The position numbers and the translations under genes were made by a program. The notes beneath the pieces are model-generated. The model saw only the letters and a list, made by a program, of their open reading frames with translations. It had not been told where the DNA came from and did not search any database. From Calocera cornea HHB12733 (lineage: Eukaryota > Basidiomycota > Dacrymycetes > Dacrymycetales > Dacrymycetaceae), in assembly GCA_001632435.1 (NCBI GenBank), contig KV423915.1, forward strand, positions 278,966 through 342,965: a DNA stretch of 64,000 nucleotides. The letters run 5' to 3'. This document shows, piece after piece, positions 47,327 to 58,587 of the stretch (position 1 is the first letter of the stretch; every line of letters begins with the position of its first letter).

Positions 47327-47649
47327 CAAACAACGGCCCGGGTGGAGGAGGGTTATAAGGGACTTGACGCGCGCACGAGCCACCGGGTCCGTGCACCCCT
47401 CTGCGAAAAAATTATGGTGAGAGGGCGGAGGCTTTCTCCACTTACCAGCACTGAGATGCGGGCGGCGGCCACTTGGTACCAGATCCTCCGGTCACAGAAT
47501 ACACTTCATTACTTTTTGTGTCAAATGTGTCTGTTTGTTTGTGCGGTGGAGGCCAGCGGCGGCAGGATAACACGGGTCGATAGTGGTCTCGGATGATGTA
47601 ATAAAGTGAGACGTTCATAGTTACTCACTCGGCAGTCTCAATCTGCAAA

Positions 47650-47766
47650 GGCAAGATGGTCGAGTTGGTCTAAGACGTGGGATTCAAGAACGCAAGTTCT
47701 TACCTCCCCGGAGGCATGAAATTCCCCATCTCGTAAGAGGCAGGGGTTCGAATCCCCTTCTTGTCA
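47650..47766 (+). tRNA. tRNA-Leu (anticodon CAA) with intron
   Basis: Acceptor stem GGCAAGA pairs with TCTTGTC; D stem GTC/GAC; T arm AGGGG-TTCGAAT-CCCCT; a long variable arm TCTCGTAAGAG typical of Leu. The anticodon loop reads TTCAAG with CAA. About 30 extra bases after the anticodon (from 47689, AACGCAAGTTC onward) are a tRNA intron, as is common for tRNA-Leu(CAA) in fungi. A T-run at 47777-47781 serves as pol III terminator. Confidence 0.9.
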
Positions 47767-47983
47767 TGCGATGAAATCTTTTTCGTTGCCTTGGCGCTTA
47801 TGAGCGGCTGCCTGCTGCGCAACGGGATGGGCTGGTATGAGGCTTGTGCTGAAAGCTGCCCATACAGGCGGGACCAGAATCCGCCGAGGTAAAGAATGCA
47901 CGCGGGCAAGCTTGATACATTACACTAATGCGGGTCGTAACGAAGTAAAGGTCATCGTGTGCTATGGCACTTTTTAAGTTAGT

Positions 47984-48998
47984 CTACTGGGGCAGCGTCT
48001 CCCCCGCCGGCTGGTCATCCGCCATCTCCTCTCTCCACACCCGATACATCTTGCGCCTGTTCCCCTCCTTCGTGTCCGGCTTGCCCGCCTCGTCGAACCA
48101 CCGCTTCAGCAGCTCCTTCCTCGCCGCTTTGCGTTCCTCCGGCTCACCAAGGGCCGACATCAGGTGCATGTAGGGCGTGTCCTCGACGCGCGCAGTGGGC
48201 AAGGAGTAGAATAGAGGGGAGAAGACGGAGGCGAGCAGCCGGTCAAACGTGATCTTGCTGCTGTGCAGGGCGCAGCAGTGGATGAACGGCTGAACGAGTA
48301 GGGCAAGTGGGGGAGCGGGCGTGTCGGGCAAGTCAGCGACCACCTTCTCGAGCTCGTCGAGGTATATGTCGGCGATGTGGTAGGCGAGTGCCTGGGGGAT
48401 CTTGGGGTCGGTCGGACTGCAGACTCTGTCAGAAGGCGCATACACGCAGAAAGAAAGAGGACAACGCACTCTAACGGGCCGCCCTTCCCACTCAGCATTT
48501 CGTTCCAATCCTCCACGCACTGCTCGTCCCACTCCTCCCGCGCCATCAGCCTCAGCCCGCCATTTACAAACTTCCTGACGAGCATATAGTACTTGTCCAT
48601 CCTCAGCCGATCGATGCCGTTCCACTCCCTGACCATGCTCTGCCAAAACCCGCGCAAGAATGCCAGTGCGCGGGAGGCGTTCTCCATCTGCAAAGGGATG
48701 CTCGCGAGCTCGCTGGAGAGCGCCTGCTGCACGAGCGGCTTGTCCGAGTGCCAGTAGCAGTAGAAGACGCCCTTCCAGAGCTTGGTCATCTCCGCAGGGG
48801 GAAGGGCGTGCGGGGAGGAGACGAGGAAGGTGCGCAGGGAGGCGACGGCTTTGTCCCGGACTTCCTTGTCTGATGCATATATTCAGCATGCATATGGCAG
48901 AGGAGGATGCAAGGGTGCTCACCATTGTGAGCGAGGTACTTGCCCAAAGGGGGGGCCTTTGCGGACGTAGACGCCTCAGCAATGTCGTTCATAGTCAT
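47984..48998 (-). CDS. RRP1: Ribosomal RNA-processing protein 1 (Rrp1/Nop52)
   Basis: Model complement(join(47984..48416, 48470..48869, 48923..48998)), 302 aa. Family landmarks: GKYLAHNDKEVRDKAVASL, MTKLWKGVFYCYWHSDKPLV, LRMDKYYMLVRKFVNGGLRL, GPLDPTDPKIPQALAYHIAD and IYLDELEKV. Known role: nucleolar protein for 27S pre-rRNA processing and 60S subunit assembly. The junction GA|TCC restores LDPTDPK. The intron at 48870-48922 contains two GCATAT elements (GCATATATTC and GCATGCATATGG). Confidence 0.92.
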
Positions 48999-49282
48999 GT
49001 TGAGCGATCAGAAGGGTATATGATCTGGAAGAAGTGCAATCGTATTGTCGGGAAGCGGCTGCTGGTGCAGAATCGAGTGCGGGAAAAAGTGTGAACGAAA
49101 CTGGTGGGTCAGGGTCAGGGACCGAAGCGCGACGGCGACACACAAAGACCGAAAAGAAGAGTGTGGCTCGCCACTCGATCCATCGCGACTATTTGTGGAG
49201 TGCGGCCAGACCAAGCACTTCACGTCCCCCTTTCCCTCCCTTCTCTCTCCCTCCCGCTCTCCAACCAAAACCGGGAAATGCG
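48999..49282. promoter_or_regulatory. Divergent promoter of RRP1 and the Sas4-like gene
   Basis: 284 bp between two divergent ATGs. C/T-rich on the plus side before 49283. No clear TATA. Confidence 0.45.
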
Positions 49283-50924
49283 ATGCCCACCCCGGCTCGG
49301 TCGTCCCCTCCCCCCGACCAGCTCGCCCTGCCCGCCACCGAGCCCCGCCCGCCACGTCCCAGCGCAAAGGCGCTCGGGAAGCGCAGGGAGACGTTCCATG
49401 GGCTACCGGCTGAGCGCGAGCCCGGGGAGGGCGACGCGACGACCGATGAGGGGAAAGAGCGAGGACCGCCCAAGAAGCGCGTCTTGCCGTACAGGGCGAG
49501 GAGGACGGGCATGGGCGGCCTCGGCAGCAGCACCGTCGACGAGCAGATCATGAATTATATTCAGCAGCGAGGTGTGTGCATATATGCTCTTTATTCTGCC
49601 CTCTCAGCTGAGATTGAGTGCAGACGAGAAACCGCTTATACCCGAAAATGCGGTGTTCGTTCTCACCACGCGCGAGAAGGGCCTGCCCTCCGTCGAGGAG
49701 CCTGAGAAATCGATCCCTCTGCTTACCAACGGGGCCGGCGCGTCCAGCTCCACCGCTCCAAAAGGCTCCTTCAAGCGCCTGAACGAGATCGATCTCGTCG
49801 GCGGTCGCCTCCGTGCCCGCGCGGAAGAGGTCGAGGACACGTCCGACGCGGCGTACCTCGCGCGGCACCGCAAGTACGAAGCCACCGAGCGGCGGCAGCG
49901 GAAGCGCGAGGTCGAGAAGCTAACGCACGAGCACTACCTGCTCAAACAGCGCATGAACGAGTATGTGCTCATGGACGCTGCTGCGTTCGGTGGGGACGAC
50001 AAGAAGCGCATTATGCTGAGAGGCGCCGAGGAGCTCGACAGGAAATACGGGGGTCTCCTGGGGCCGAGGGTCGAGAAGAGCGCTAAGGAGGCGCTGGAGG
50101 TGCCTGACCGAGGGAAGGAGGTCGTGGGAGATACCGGGAAAGGACGGCCGAGGGGAAGGATGTCTGAACCGCCCGTACATCACACCCTCCCGAAAGCGCG
50201 GCCCAAGCCCGCGACGTCCTACTCGCGCAACAGCTCTGCGCGCTCGACGCCCCAGCCGCAGCCGCACTTCCAGAACCGCTTGGCCGAACTGCGCGGTTCC
50301 GCAGCCCCTCCGTTGTCCTTCTACACCGCCGCCTCCTCGTCCGACAGGGAGCCGCGCACGCCCTCCCCTTCCCCCGCCTCGTCTTACCGGCCGAGGCAGC
50401 AAAATGCCGCTGCCGGAACAGATACAGACCTCTCCCCCTCATCCGTGGTGCGCATACACGGTCGCGACTCGCACGGTCGCTTTGCACCTAAGCCCAGTCC
50501 GCCGAAGCGCACCACCTCCGGTCGCCTCAAGTTTAGATCTGGCAACTCCGAGGGTACGCAGCAGCACTCGCTCACGACCTCCCAATCGGCTCCGAACCTC
50601 CTCTCTCGCAAGCGCACCCGCACTCCGCCGCCTCAGACCCCCGTCCTCGTACGCGCCGCCTCGCGCCCCTCGCGTGCAGAGCGGAATCTCCGTCGGCCGA
50701 CCGCCTTTGGCGTGCCCCTGGGCCCGAATGCTGAGGAATTGAGGGAGTTCGAGATCCCCAACTGGGTTGAAGTAGACTATCCTGGCGCTTCTGAGCAGCA
50801 GCAGGATGACATGGAGGACGAGGACGGGGGAGAGTGGCTCGGGGAAGAGGCGACGCAGGAGCCTGAGGGTTCCACGGGAGCCGAGGGGTGGGTGAAGGAG
50901 GAGGAGATGGACTTGGATGTGTAG
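49283..50924 (+). CDS. Sas4-like (something about silencing 4) protein
   Basis: Model join(49283..49571, 49624..50924), 529 aa. Near the centre is a charged helical region YLARHRKYEATERRQRKREV, EKLTHEHYLLKQRMNEYVLM, resembling the Sas4 domain. It is preceded by KKRVLPYRARRTGMGGLGSS and followed by long disordered Ser/Pro/Arg-rich sequence and an acidic C-terminus (DDMEDEDGGEWLGEEAT). FGVPLGPNAEELREFEIPNW is a further ordered motif. Known role of Sas4: scaffold in a MYST-type histone acetyltransferase complex; assignment here rests on pattern only. The intron starts GTGTGTGCATATATGCTC and its acceptor (TGCAG|AC) keeps DEKPLIPENAVFVLTTREKG in frame. Confidence 0.65.
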
Positions 50925-51766
50925 TGTACTGCTTTTCGATTAACTCTCGAGCTGCATCGGGGGTCAGCGTGGTGTATTGCGCGCGCGCGTAGTTGGCTGG
51001 TTTTGTGCTTTTGTGCGCTGCGAGTCGGGCGTGTTAATGTACTGTGGACACCCGAGTTGTCCGTACTTTGCAACAAACAATATCCGTGTATTAACGGTCG
51101 GCCAGCTCAAGATACATGCGCGACCACGACCGGGTATAGCCCACAAAGAAAATGAACTCATTTGGACGTTGTGTGTATGGCATTGGAATGAGTTCATCAC
51201 ATCCTTAACCGTGATTTCCCTAGCGGAGCTCCAAAAGGATCTCAGCAGTCAACTCATCGTTGCCGACAACGTCCTGTGCCAAAATGCCAAAATGAAATAA
51301 AATGCTGTGACATTGTGCCCAACGAGATTCTGTAGCTGAAAAACCAACTGTAATGGGAGATGACACTATATATGGTGAGTCTTGCGAAGCAGAGACAAGT
51401 GATATTGTATCAAATCATGTCACTGACTTGGTCTGTTATACTCGTGGTGAGCGATGCTTACAGAGCACATGGATGGAATTATAGCACCGAACCTCCCGAG
51501 CTGCACTTCCCGCACTGTATCGGTCAGCCTAATAGAAGGCACGGCAGAGAACCGAAATCACGGTCCATTCTGAGCAGTAGGTTGGTGGGGCGGTCTCCTT
51601 GAACAGTTACTGTCCCGATTCAAGCTTCCACATACACCAAATCGTCGACATTGTATATGTGAAAGAACACAGAAGCAACCGTTACAAAAGTGCACGGGGA
51701 TTGCAGGCGATTGGGAAACGGAAGGTGTAGACGAATGGTGTATAAGAGGAGCGAACGATCGGTGGG
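50925..51766. other. Intergenic region
   Basis: 3' flanks of the Sas4-like gene and of the first thioredoxin-like gene. No gene or RNA seen. Confidence 0.5.
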
Positions 51767-52240
51767 CTATGTGCTTGAATGTCCGAGCAGCAACTTAGGC
51801 TCGTGACGCAGCGTCTGTGAGCATTGCCTGGACAGGCTTTCAGTCCTCATTCACACATCTATAGAGAGCAGAAAGTCGCACGGAAAGCCTATCGGGATCC
51901 ACTTCCATCTCGTCGTCGAGCTGGTGATTGCCCCTGAACGTCAACACCGCAGGCACGGCGCTTACACTCAGCACCTCGGCGAGGTCAGGTTGGTCTTCAA
52001 AGTCGACTGAGTAGAAGGCCATCTTGTTACCCAGCGTCTTTGCGTGCTGCTGAAACGAGGTCTCGATGACTTTGCAAGACGGCACCGAGTTCGACCAGAA
52101 GAGGATTGCGAACGGCCGGTCAGTGAGCTCGTCCATCTATTGAGATAGATGAATCAGAAAGCAGAATTCGTCAAAATACAGCGGAGCAGGCCCACCATCT
52201 CCATAAACTGGTCCACGGAGCGAATCAGTGTTACGGACAT
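51767..52240 (-). CDS. Thioredoxin-like protein lacking the first active-site cysteine
   Basis: Model complement(join(51767..51814, 51882..52136, 52196..52240)), 115 aa; a two-exon reading to a stop at 51840 is possible. The thioredoxin fold is clear: FAILFWSNSVPSCKVIETSF, MAFYSVDFEDQPDLAEVLSV, SAVPAVLTFRGNHQLDDE with the cis-proline. The WCGPC motif has become SVPSC: the nucleophilic Cys32 position is Val and only Cys35 remains. Ordinary dithiol reductase activity is therefore not expected. The three-exon layout and intron phases match the true thioredoxins at 53879-57773. Its neighbour at 52527 shares the cysteine loss. Confidence 0.72.
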
Positions 52241-52526
52241 CGTGACGGTCCTTGATTATGTGTTGTCGCTGCTCGAGTCAGCGCAATCAACCGTCCGTGC
52301 GACAGACTGGTCTGTCTGGTGCAACACCTACGACCTGCATCTTTATAGGACAGCCCATTATTGACTGTCAAGCAGCGGCTTAGTCCGCACACCATCACCG
52401 GAGACCCCCAAGGGCCGAGGACAGACCGCGCGTTGTGCGGCGCAACGGGCGAGACCGCCAGGCACCGGACGCAGAGAGAACAGCGATGAATGGGGACGGG
52501 ACCCTGCAATCCGGTGGCGCATTCTG

Positions 52527-53035
52527 TTATTTGTGCCCCTCCGATGGGGGCGCTTGGAAGATATTGAATGATGTGCCGGGGCGACCGAGCAACAACTTGG
52601 GCTGCTTCTGCTGCTGTGATCATTTCCTGGGGTGGCATTTAGCTCTTCCTCAGTCAGGGCCAAGAGAACATAAAGACGCACGGAAAGCTTCTTGGGATTG
52701 AAGCCGACAGCTCGTCGAGCTTGTTCGGGCCCTTGAACGTTCAAGTTTTCACCGTAGGCAGGGCGTCCACAACCATCATGGTGACGAAGTCAGTATTTTC
52801 ATCAACGTTGACTGAGTAGAAGGCGATCTTGCTGGTCTTGGCGTGCTGCTGAAAAGCAGTTTGGGCAAACTTGCAAATAGGCGCGGTCTCGGACCAGAAG
52901 AGGATCGTGAATACATATGGGCTTCCAGTCTCCATCTATTGAAGTGAGAGTCTTAGGGAACAAGAGGTATTATAAAAAGAGAGGAACAGACCCTTGGCTT
53001 GAGCTGCTCGTATGTTAGGATAGGAGTTACTGATA
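52527..53035 (-). pseudogene. Thioredoxin-like pseudogene
   Basis: Tandem sister of the gene at 51767. Exon 2 starts at 52935 with METGSPYVFTILFWSETAPI, CKFAQTAFQQHAKTSKIAFY and the first active-site Cys is Ala. After LPTVKT there is an in-frame TGA (about 52741), and the frame then continues as TFKGPNKLDELSAGFNPKKL, so one stop breaks the gene. The first-exon relic (TPILTYEQLKP, about 53030-52990) has no ATG where the paralogues start. Third-exon relic QPKLLLG corresponds to EPKLLLG in the sister. Flanking sequence is also duplicated. Inferred to be non-functional. Confidence 0.7.
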
Positions 53036-53878
53036 CCGGGGTAGGTTATTGATTACGAGTTGTCGCTTGGGTCCGAGTCAAGTGCAGGACCGTACAACTG
53101 CAAGAGTGGTGCCACTTCGAATTAATAGGACAGTCCACCCTAGCAATATTGTCAAACAGACAGAAGTCAGTCCGCATACCATCGCCGGAACTCGCGAAGG
53201 GCCGGTGACAGGGCGATGTACGGCGCGATAGCATACACCGCACGAAGGGCGCAGGGATGGGGGACCCTGCGATGCCAGGGGTAATTGCACTTGCACACAA
53301 CACCTCCGATCGGATAGTATACGGTGTCCGACGTCACAACGTGACAGATATCCGAGCAGAACTGCCCAGGTTATTAGTGCCGATTCTCCTTATCACGCGG
53401 TAACTTAGACCCTACAAGCTGGAGACTAGGGCCGGTCAACCTCCTGCGCACGGACCCTTCGATAGATGCATCCGTCAGGGTCGACTTCTTCCACAACTCT
53501 CACGATGTTACCCTGGACAATATCATACCCATCACATTGGCCCTCTAAGTCACATCAGGCGATGATGATATCCATGTTTCGCTTCGCCGTGCTCTCAGAA
53601 TCAGGCATCGTTTTTGTCTGTGCCCAGGGCGCTTACGGTCCTTGCGGCTGAGCCTACCGTGCGGTCCGCCTGTCTCAGCGGTCTGACCTGAAGCTCGGCC
53701 GTAATGTCTCACCTAAAGTTGGCGCACTGGTCTCCCATGGCACCGATCGTTGCACTGCTTCCTTGCGACACTCGGGTAGAAGAGGGTTCCTTGGGTCTTT
53801 CGCACTGTGTCATCAACGACGACTACCCGCATTCACGCAGCCGTTATCCCTCTACTTCAGCTTCACAAATTGTTCACG
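53036..53878. other. Divergent interval inside the thioredoxin array
   Basis: Contains the promoter of the pseudogene (shared with its sister at about 52250-52500; ACCATCRCCGGA and GGGACCCTGC recur) and the promoter of the first plus-strand thioredoxin. No gene. Confidence 0.45.
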
Positions 53879-54302
53879 ATGGTCAAGCCCATCGAGTCTT
53901 ATGAGGAGTTCAAGACGCTGGTGAATCTTCTGTCTTCCCTTCAAACAATCCGTTTGACGTTGCCTTGCCCAGCTCAATAGCAACAGGACGTTCGTGGTCG
54001 ACTACTGGGCCACGTGGTGCGGCCCTTGCCGGAGGATCAGTCCCATCTTCGAGGAGCTTTCACACAAGTTTACCGACCTCGAATTCTACAAGGTTGATGT
54101 AGACGAGCAGGAGGAGATCTCGAAAGAGTCGGGCATCACCGCCATGCCCACGTTTATACTCTTCAAAAACGGCCAGAAGATTGACTATGTGCGCGGGGCC
54201 AACCCACCAGCGCTTGAGGTGCGTTCTACACCTCCGGTTTCGCTGGTGAACGCGAACTCATGAAGGAGATTCTGGCAGGCTCTGGTTTCCAAGGCGGTTT
54301 AA
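53879..54302 (+). CDS. Thioredoxin 1 of the array
   Basis: Model join(53879..53920, 53973..54218, 54279..54302), 103 aa. Active site DYWATWCGPCRRISPIFEEL, the buried Asp in VDVDEQEE, the cis-Pro in ITAMPTFILFKNG. Exons of 14, 82 and 7 sense codons with phase-0 introns are the common plan of the array. Cytosolic thiol-disulfide reductant for ribonucleotide reductase, peroxiredoxins and sulfate assimilation (family knowledge). The acceptor TTGCCCAG was chosen because it gives LLNSNRTFVVDYW, matching the other copies; a downstream CAATAG would break the frame. Confidence 0.9.
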
Positions 54303-55893
54303 TCCATCGACGAACCCGGTGATGGCTGTAGTTCTACCCTGAGCTTCCACTACCAGAGATACCCCGTCCTTCGCCATCAACATTGAAGACATTAGCGCCT
54401 TCTCTTCTCAGACTTCGAGTACTATGATTCGTTCCGGATTCAATATGGCCATATCAATACACTTATGCAAACATGGACGTGTTATGCACATAGGCGCGCT
54501 TATACGGTGTAATGTCAAGCAGCAGGTTCTGCATTGCAGGCTTCAACCCCAAGCCCTGTCCGCCTCTTCGAGCTCCGAGTGCGGAGATGTCTCCGCCACT
54601 GGCATCCACAACCATACCGTGACTCGCGAGACCGGTCCAGCGGTGCCGACATGCACCTTACCTTGTTCCGATATCGGGCTTGATGCAGGATGGTCGCGTC
54701 ACGGTTTCGAAGCTCATCAAACGACCTTGTCATCTCATAACTTCGGTCGGATCCGCACCGACATCTGAGAAGCGTCGGTCGCACTCGTCCATAAGCATCA
54801 TCAAGAACGAGCACGCCGTCACGCTTCCTATTTGAGCGGGGATGTAAGGCAGGCGCGGGGCAGTGCGACACGTGCGGTGCCATCAGCGGGCAATTAATGA
54901 GCAACAACGTTGTGGCAGAGCCTTGATGTCGTATGCCAGGTCATTGTCCATCTCGGATGCCAACAGGGCGAGGGCGACTGGTGTGCCTTTTCGGGAAGTT
55001 GTGAGCAAGACGGCGAATGGTACGAAGACGGCGCGAGCCTTGCGATGATGCTGATGCAAGAGCGATAGTTCTGTGATGCAACCTCGCTGCAGTTCGAAGG
55101 AGATCGGGTGCAGATCTGACCCAGATAGATCAATCAGGTCAAGCAACACCGATGTCACGGGCTCGGTAGGCGCCGAGAACCCCTAAAAGAAGCACGGAAG
55201 GGTGGAAACGGAATTTGGTGAGGTTAGCATTTCGTAAAGACCTTCCCGTCCTGGTCTCAACGTTGAGACCAGCGCATGGGCCGGGATTGGCAGAACTTGT
55301 TGGAGAGCACGCTACCTTAGCTGATGGCAGTTGAAGCGACCCGGTCGCTCAGGCTATGCAAGACCTCCCCGACTCGAGAAGGAAGCGCAAACCCGCGCCT
55401 GCGAGTTAGGGTCGCGCCTACGCGATTAGGGACTTGTTGTGATGCTTTGTCAGTGGGTCTGCACGCGCGGGTCGGTGCAGATCCGTTCCCGGGGCTGTTG
55501 TTGCCAGCGCATTCCGGTACATTCAGGCAATCCCGTAGCGAGCTGGATTGATGACTGTTCCGGTGCGAGGATGAACATTAGCAAATTGAATAAGTGACAT
55601 AGCATGAGCAGTGCCCCAGGTGACTGTGGGATGGCGAGCGCAAGGGCAGCAGGAGAAGAGGCTTACGCGATCAGGTCGCGCCGGCCGTCATTGCACCATC
55701 GGCTGGGCGGCCTCCGGGGCTCCGCGGCATTCGCAGGCCTGCAATTCACCGTCCGCTCGCTGACCTATAAAGCCTGCGAACCACCCACGGAACCGGCCTG
55801 CCCCCTACCAAGTTGTTCTTGTCCCCTCATACACATCGCCCCGTCCACACGGCTTCCGTACAACTACACCCCAACCTCGCACACTACTGCAAG
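54303..55893. other. 1.6-kb gene-free interval
   Basis: No supported gene. Holds a perfect 22-base palindrome CTGGTCTCAA/CGTTGAGACCAG at 55251-55272 and a TATAAA element at 55767-55772 that is a likely TATA box of the next thioredoxin gene. Confidence 0.5.
55251..55272. repeat. Perfect 22-base palindrome
   Basis: The plus strand reads CTGGTCTCAAC then GTTGAGACCAG; the two 11-base arms are exact reverse complements with no spacer. It lies about 620 bp upstream of the thioredoxin at 55894. Confidence 0.9.
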
Positions 55894-56346
55894 ATGTCCA
55901 CCCCCGCTGTGACCCCCATCACCTCCTACAAGCAGTTCAAGGAGCTGGTAAGCAGCTTTTCGCCCGGCTGTAAAAGCCCAATACTGACCAAGCGCCGCTT
56001 AAACAGCTCGAGAGCGGCAAGACCTTCGTGATCGACTTCTGGGCGACGTGGTGCGGGCCCTGCAGGCAGATCCGCCCCATATTCGAGAAGCTCGCTGAGA
56101 AGAAGGAGTTCACCGAGAAGCTCGAGTTTTACTCGGTCGACGTCGACGAGCAGGCCGAGATCGCCCAGGAGGTCGGCATCACCGCCATGCCGACGTTCAT
56201 TGCCTTCAAGGACGGCAAGAAGCTCAGTGAGACCATCGGTGCCGTCCCGGCCAAGCTGAACGTGCGCATTTCCTTTCTTCGCTCCTCGTCGTGCGAATGC
56301 TGACAAATTCCCCCAGGCTCTCATCTCCCAGGCCGTTGCTGCGTAA
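55894..56346 (+). CDS. Thioredoxin 2 of the array
   Basis: Model join(55894..55947, 56007..56261, 56317..56346), 112 aa. FVIDFWATWCGPCRQIRPIF, FYSVDVDEQAEIAQEVGITA, MPTFIAFKDGKKL and the short last exon ALISQAVAA. GC-rich codons, intact active site, and a TATAAA element 122 bp upstream of the ATG suggest an expressed cytosolic thioredoxin. Closest in the window to the copy at 57322 (both have KPITS/TPITS starts and a ten-residue last exon). Confidence 0.93.
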
Positions 56347-57321
56347 CTTCGCCGAAGCCGCCCTTGCTTCTCTTCGTCTCCAGCCCACCGAGATTCCCCA
56401 GCCGTCCCCATCCGTATCTCAACGAACTAGCGCGCGTGAAGAACCTCATCTAGTGACAACTGCTTCGGTACTGTATTAGATAATGAGGCCAAGATGAATT
56501 GATGTATGTATAGAAATCGCGTGCGAGGACCGTAATCGCCCATGTGTAGGCAAGAACGGGATCCCATTCGGGACCGTGCTGGGCCCGACCGGACTCCTGG
56601 TACCCAGACAGGCTGATCGGGGTGCATCAAGCGCCGGATCGGCGCTGATCTTCGTCTGATTCTTATCAACGGCAGGGTTATACTTCTCGACGGGCCGACC
56701 GGAGGTCCGATGTCAGAGGACGGTACCCTGACTGTGGGCCAAGGCAGAGTGATACAGATCTGTACTCGCTCCTCGTCCGCCGTCTTGGCACCATATGAGC
56801 CATGGACGTGCCATGGACGCATGGCACATTATTGGCAAGATGTTGTATCGATGATCCAGTATACGGGCACACAGTTCATGCTTGAATCACGGTTGTAGCA
56901 GGCACGTTATGTACCGGCTATCTACTAAGTGAGTGGACCCAGTGCGATGCCCACAAGCACACATGTGTGCAATGAGCGTGGAGCGGTGAGGAACGTCTCG
57001 GAGATGACTATCGGGATGACCAGGGCTAGGACATTGCAATGGGTCGACTCACCGCAGAGCCAATGACACGTGTCGAGCCGCTCGTGGACGTCGCTCAGTT
57101 GCGGATTATGAGTTGCGCTCTGTGCGATGGTCACTCGTACTTTGCTTGGGCGCCCGGGGCCGAGAGTTGCGCCGGGACTGATTACGGGCGCGTCATCGTC
57201 CCCCTCATGCCACCCTACATGCCAAGAGCAGCCGTCCATCGACCTCACATCTCTTCAACAACCCAGTTCATCTAGCGAACGGCCACCATCCCATTCTCCC
57301 GTCGACCTAACACTACTGAAA
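56347..57321. other. Gene-free interval
   Basis: Between two thioredoxin genes; nothing supported. Confidence 0.5.
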
Positions 57322-57773
57322 ATGTCGGATGCTGTGAAACCGATCACCTCGTTCCCGCAGTTCATGGACCTGGTGAGCCTTCTTCGCTCCGTCCCGCGTA
57401 ACGGATGGGTCTGATGCGTCGCCGATTCGATAGCTCGACAGCAACAAGCCCAACAAGCCGTTCGTCATCGACTTCTGGGCGACATGGTGCGGGCCCTGCC
57501 GGGCGATTCGCCCCGTGTTTGAGAAGCTCGCGGAGGGGGAGGCCAAGTCGAAGCTCGGGTTCTACTCGGTCGACATCGACGCGCAGGCCCAGATTGCAGA
57601 GGAGATCGGCATCACCTCGATGCCGACCTTCATCGTGTTCAAAGGTGGCAAGAAGGTCGACGAGATGTCCGGTGCATACCCTTCGAACCTTCAGGTGCGT
57701 CTGCTCTCTTCTGTGCACTGTTGGCCCACTTCTGACGACTGTTCAGGCTCTGGTCGCAAAAGCCGCTGCGTAA
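57322..57773 (+). CDS. Thioredoxin 3 of the array
   Basis: Model join(57322..57372, 57434..57694, 57747..57773), 112 aa. FVIDFWATWCGPCRAIRPVF, FYSVDIDAQAQIAEEIGITS, MPTFIVFKGGKKVDE, last exon ALVAKAAA. Active-site CGPC and the cis-Pro loop are intact. It has the longest exon 2 because of a DSNKPNKP insertion before the second strand. Confidence 0.93.
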
Positions 57774-58587
57774 CTTGGGACATGCACCTCTTTACGATCA
57801 AACTCCGAGCATTCCCATCGCTCACAATACCTCTCACGATCTCGCACGCTCTCCGGAAGACTGTCATCCATTGAAACCGGAATTGGAATCATGTAAAGTA
57901 CATCTCGAGACAATAGAAGTGATGTACCCTTGAAGGGCCGACCGCGAGTGCCTTCCAAGACTCAACAATGGTACCTCACACGAGGCACAGTATCTGGTTA
58001 TAACCATGTTACCGAACAGTCACACCGTAGCTCAGGGCGTGACGATTTTCCTTCTACCACCCCTTTCTTGTGATTTGGATGAGATTTGGAGGGAAGCCAT
58101 ATACTCCTCCCACGCTTTCCGAATGTGCTGACGCTTACGAACAAACAAGGGGACGAAGCGAGAAGTCCAAAGCAAGAGGTCAGTGCAACTACACATTAAC
58201 TCTTCAAACCTAGATTTCCAGGATGATGATGTCTCGTTTAGGAGTTCGATCATGTGACATGCCGGTTTAGTGCCCCGTCTTTGCCCTTCACATTGCCACA
58301 CCGTTTATGAGGTCTGCATGCAGTCTACTCGCCCCAACTTTTCCCTGCCCTTTCTCTGCCCTCGCTGATTCCTCGTCATGCCCACCCTCTTTCGTCTTGT
58401 TGACACCGACATATACGAAACAGGTCAGACATAACAGGTTTCAGTGGTGGAACAATCGATCGCATGGCATGGCATTGTGTGCACCTATTGCTACAAGCCG
58501 AATTCTGCTTCTGGATGGGTGGGGCTAACTAGTGGTGAAAATCTACGGTACATTGGCGTGGCGAGCGGCCTACTTTCATGCCAAGAT
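57774..58587. other. Convergent intergenic region
   Basis: The part from about 58130 is the downstream arm of the segmental duplication, related to the Hog1 3' flank at 38410-38848. No gene. Confidence 0.5.

Noticed and set aside
50440..50470. GTGCGCATACACG inside the Sas4-like exon as a hidden intron donor
   Set aside because: The frame stays open and protein-like on both sides and no acceptor is needed.
52735..52750. TGA in the thioredoxin relic read as selenocysteine
   Set aside because: It is not at a redox position, the start codon is also lost, and ascomycete and basidiomycete fungi generally lack selenocysteine insertion.
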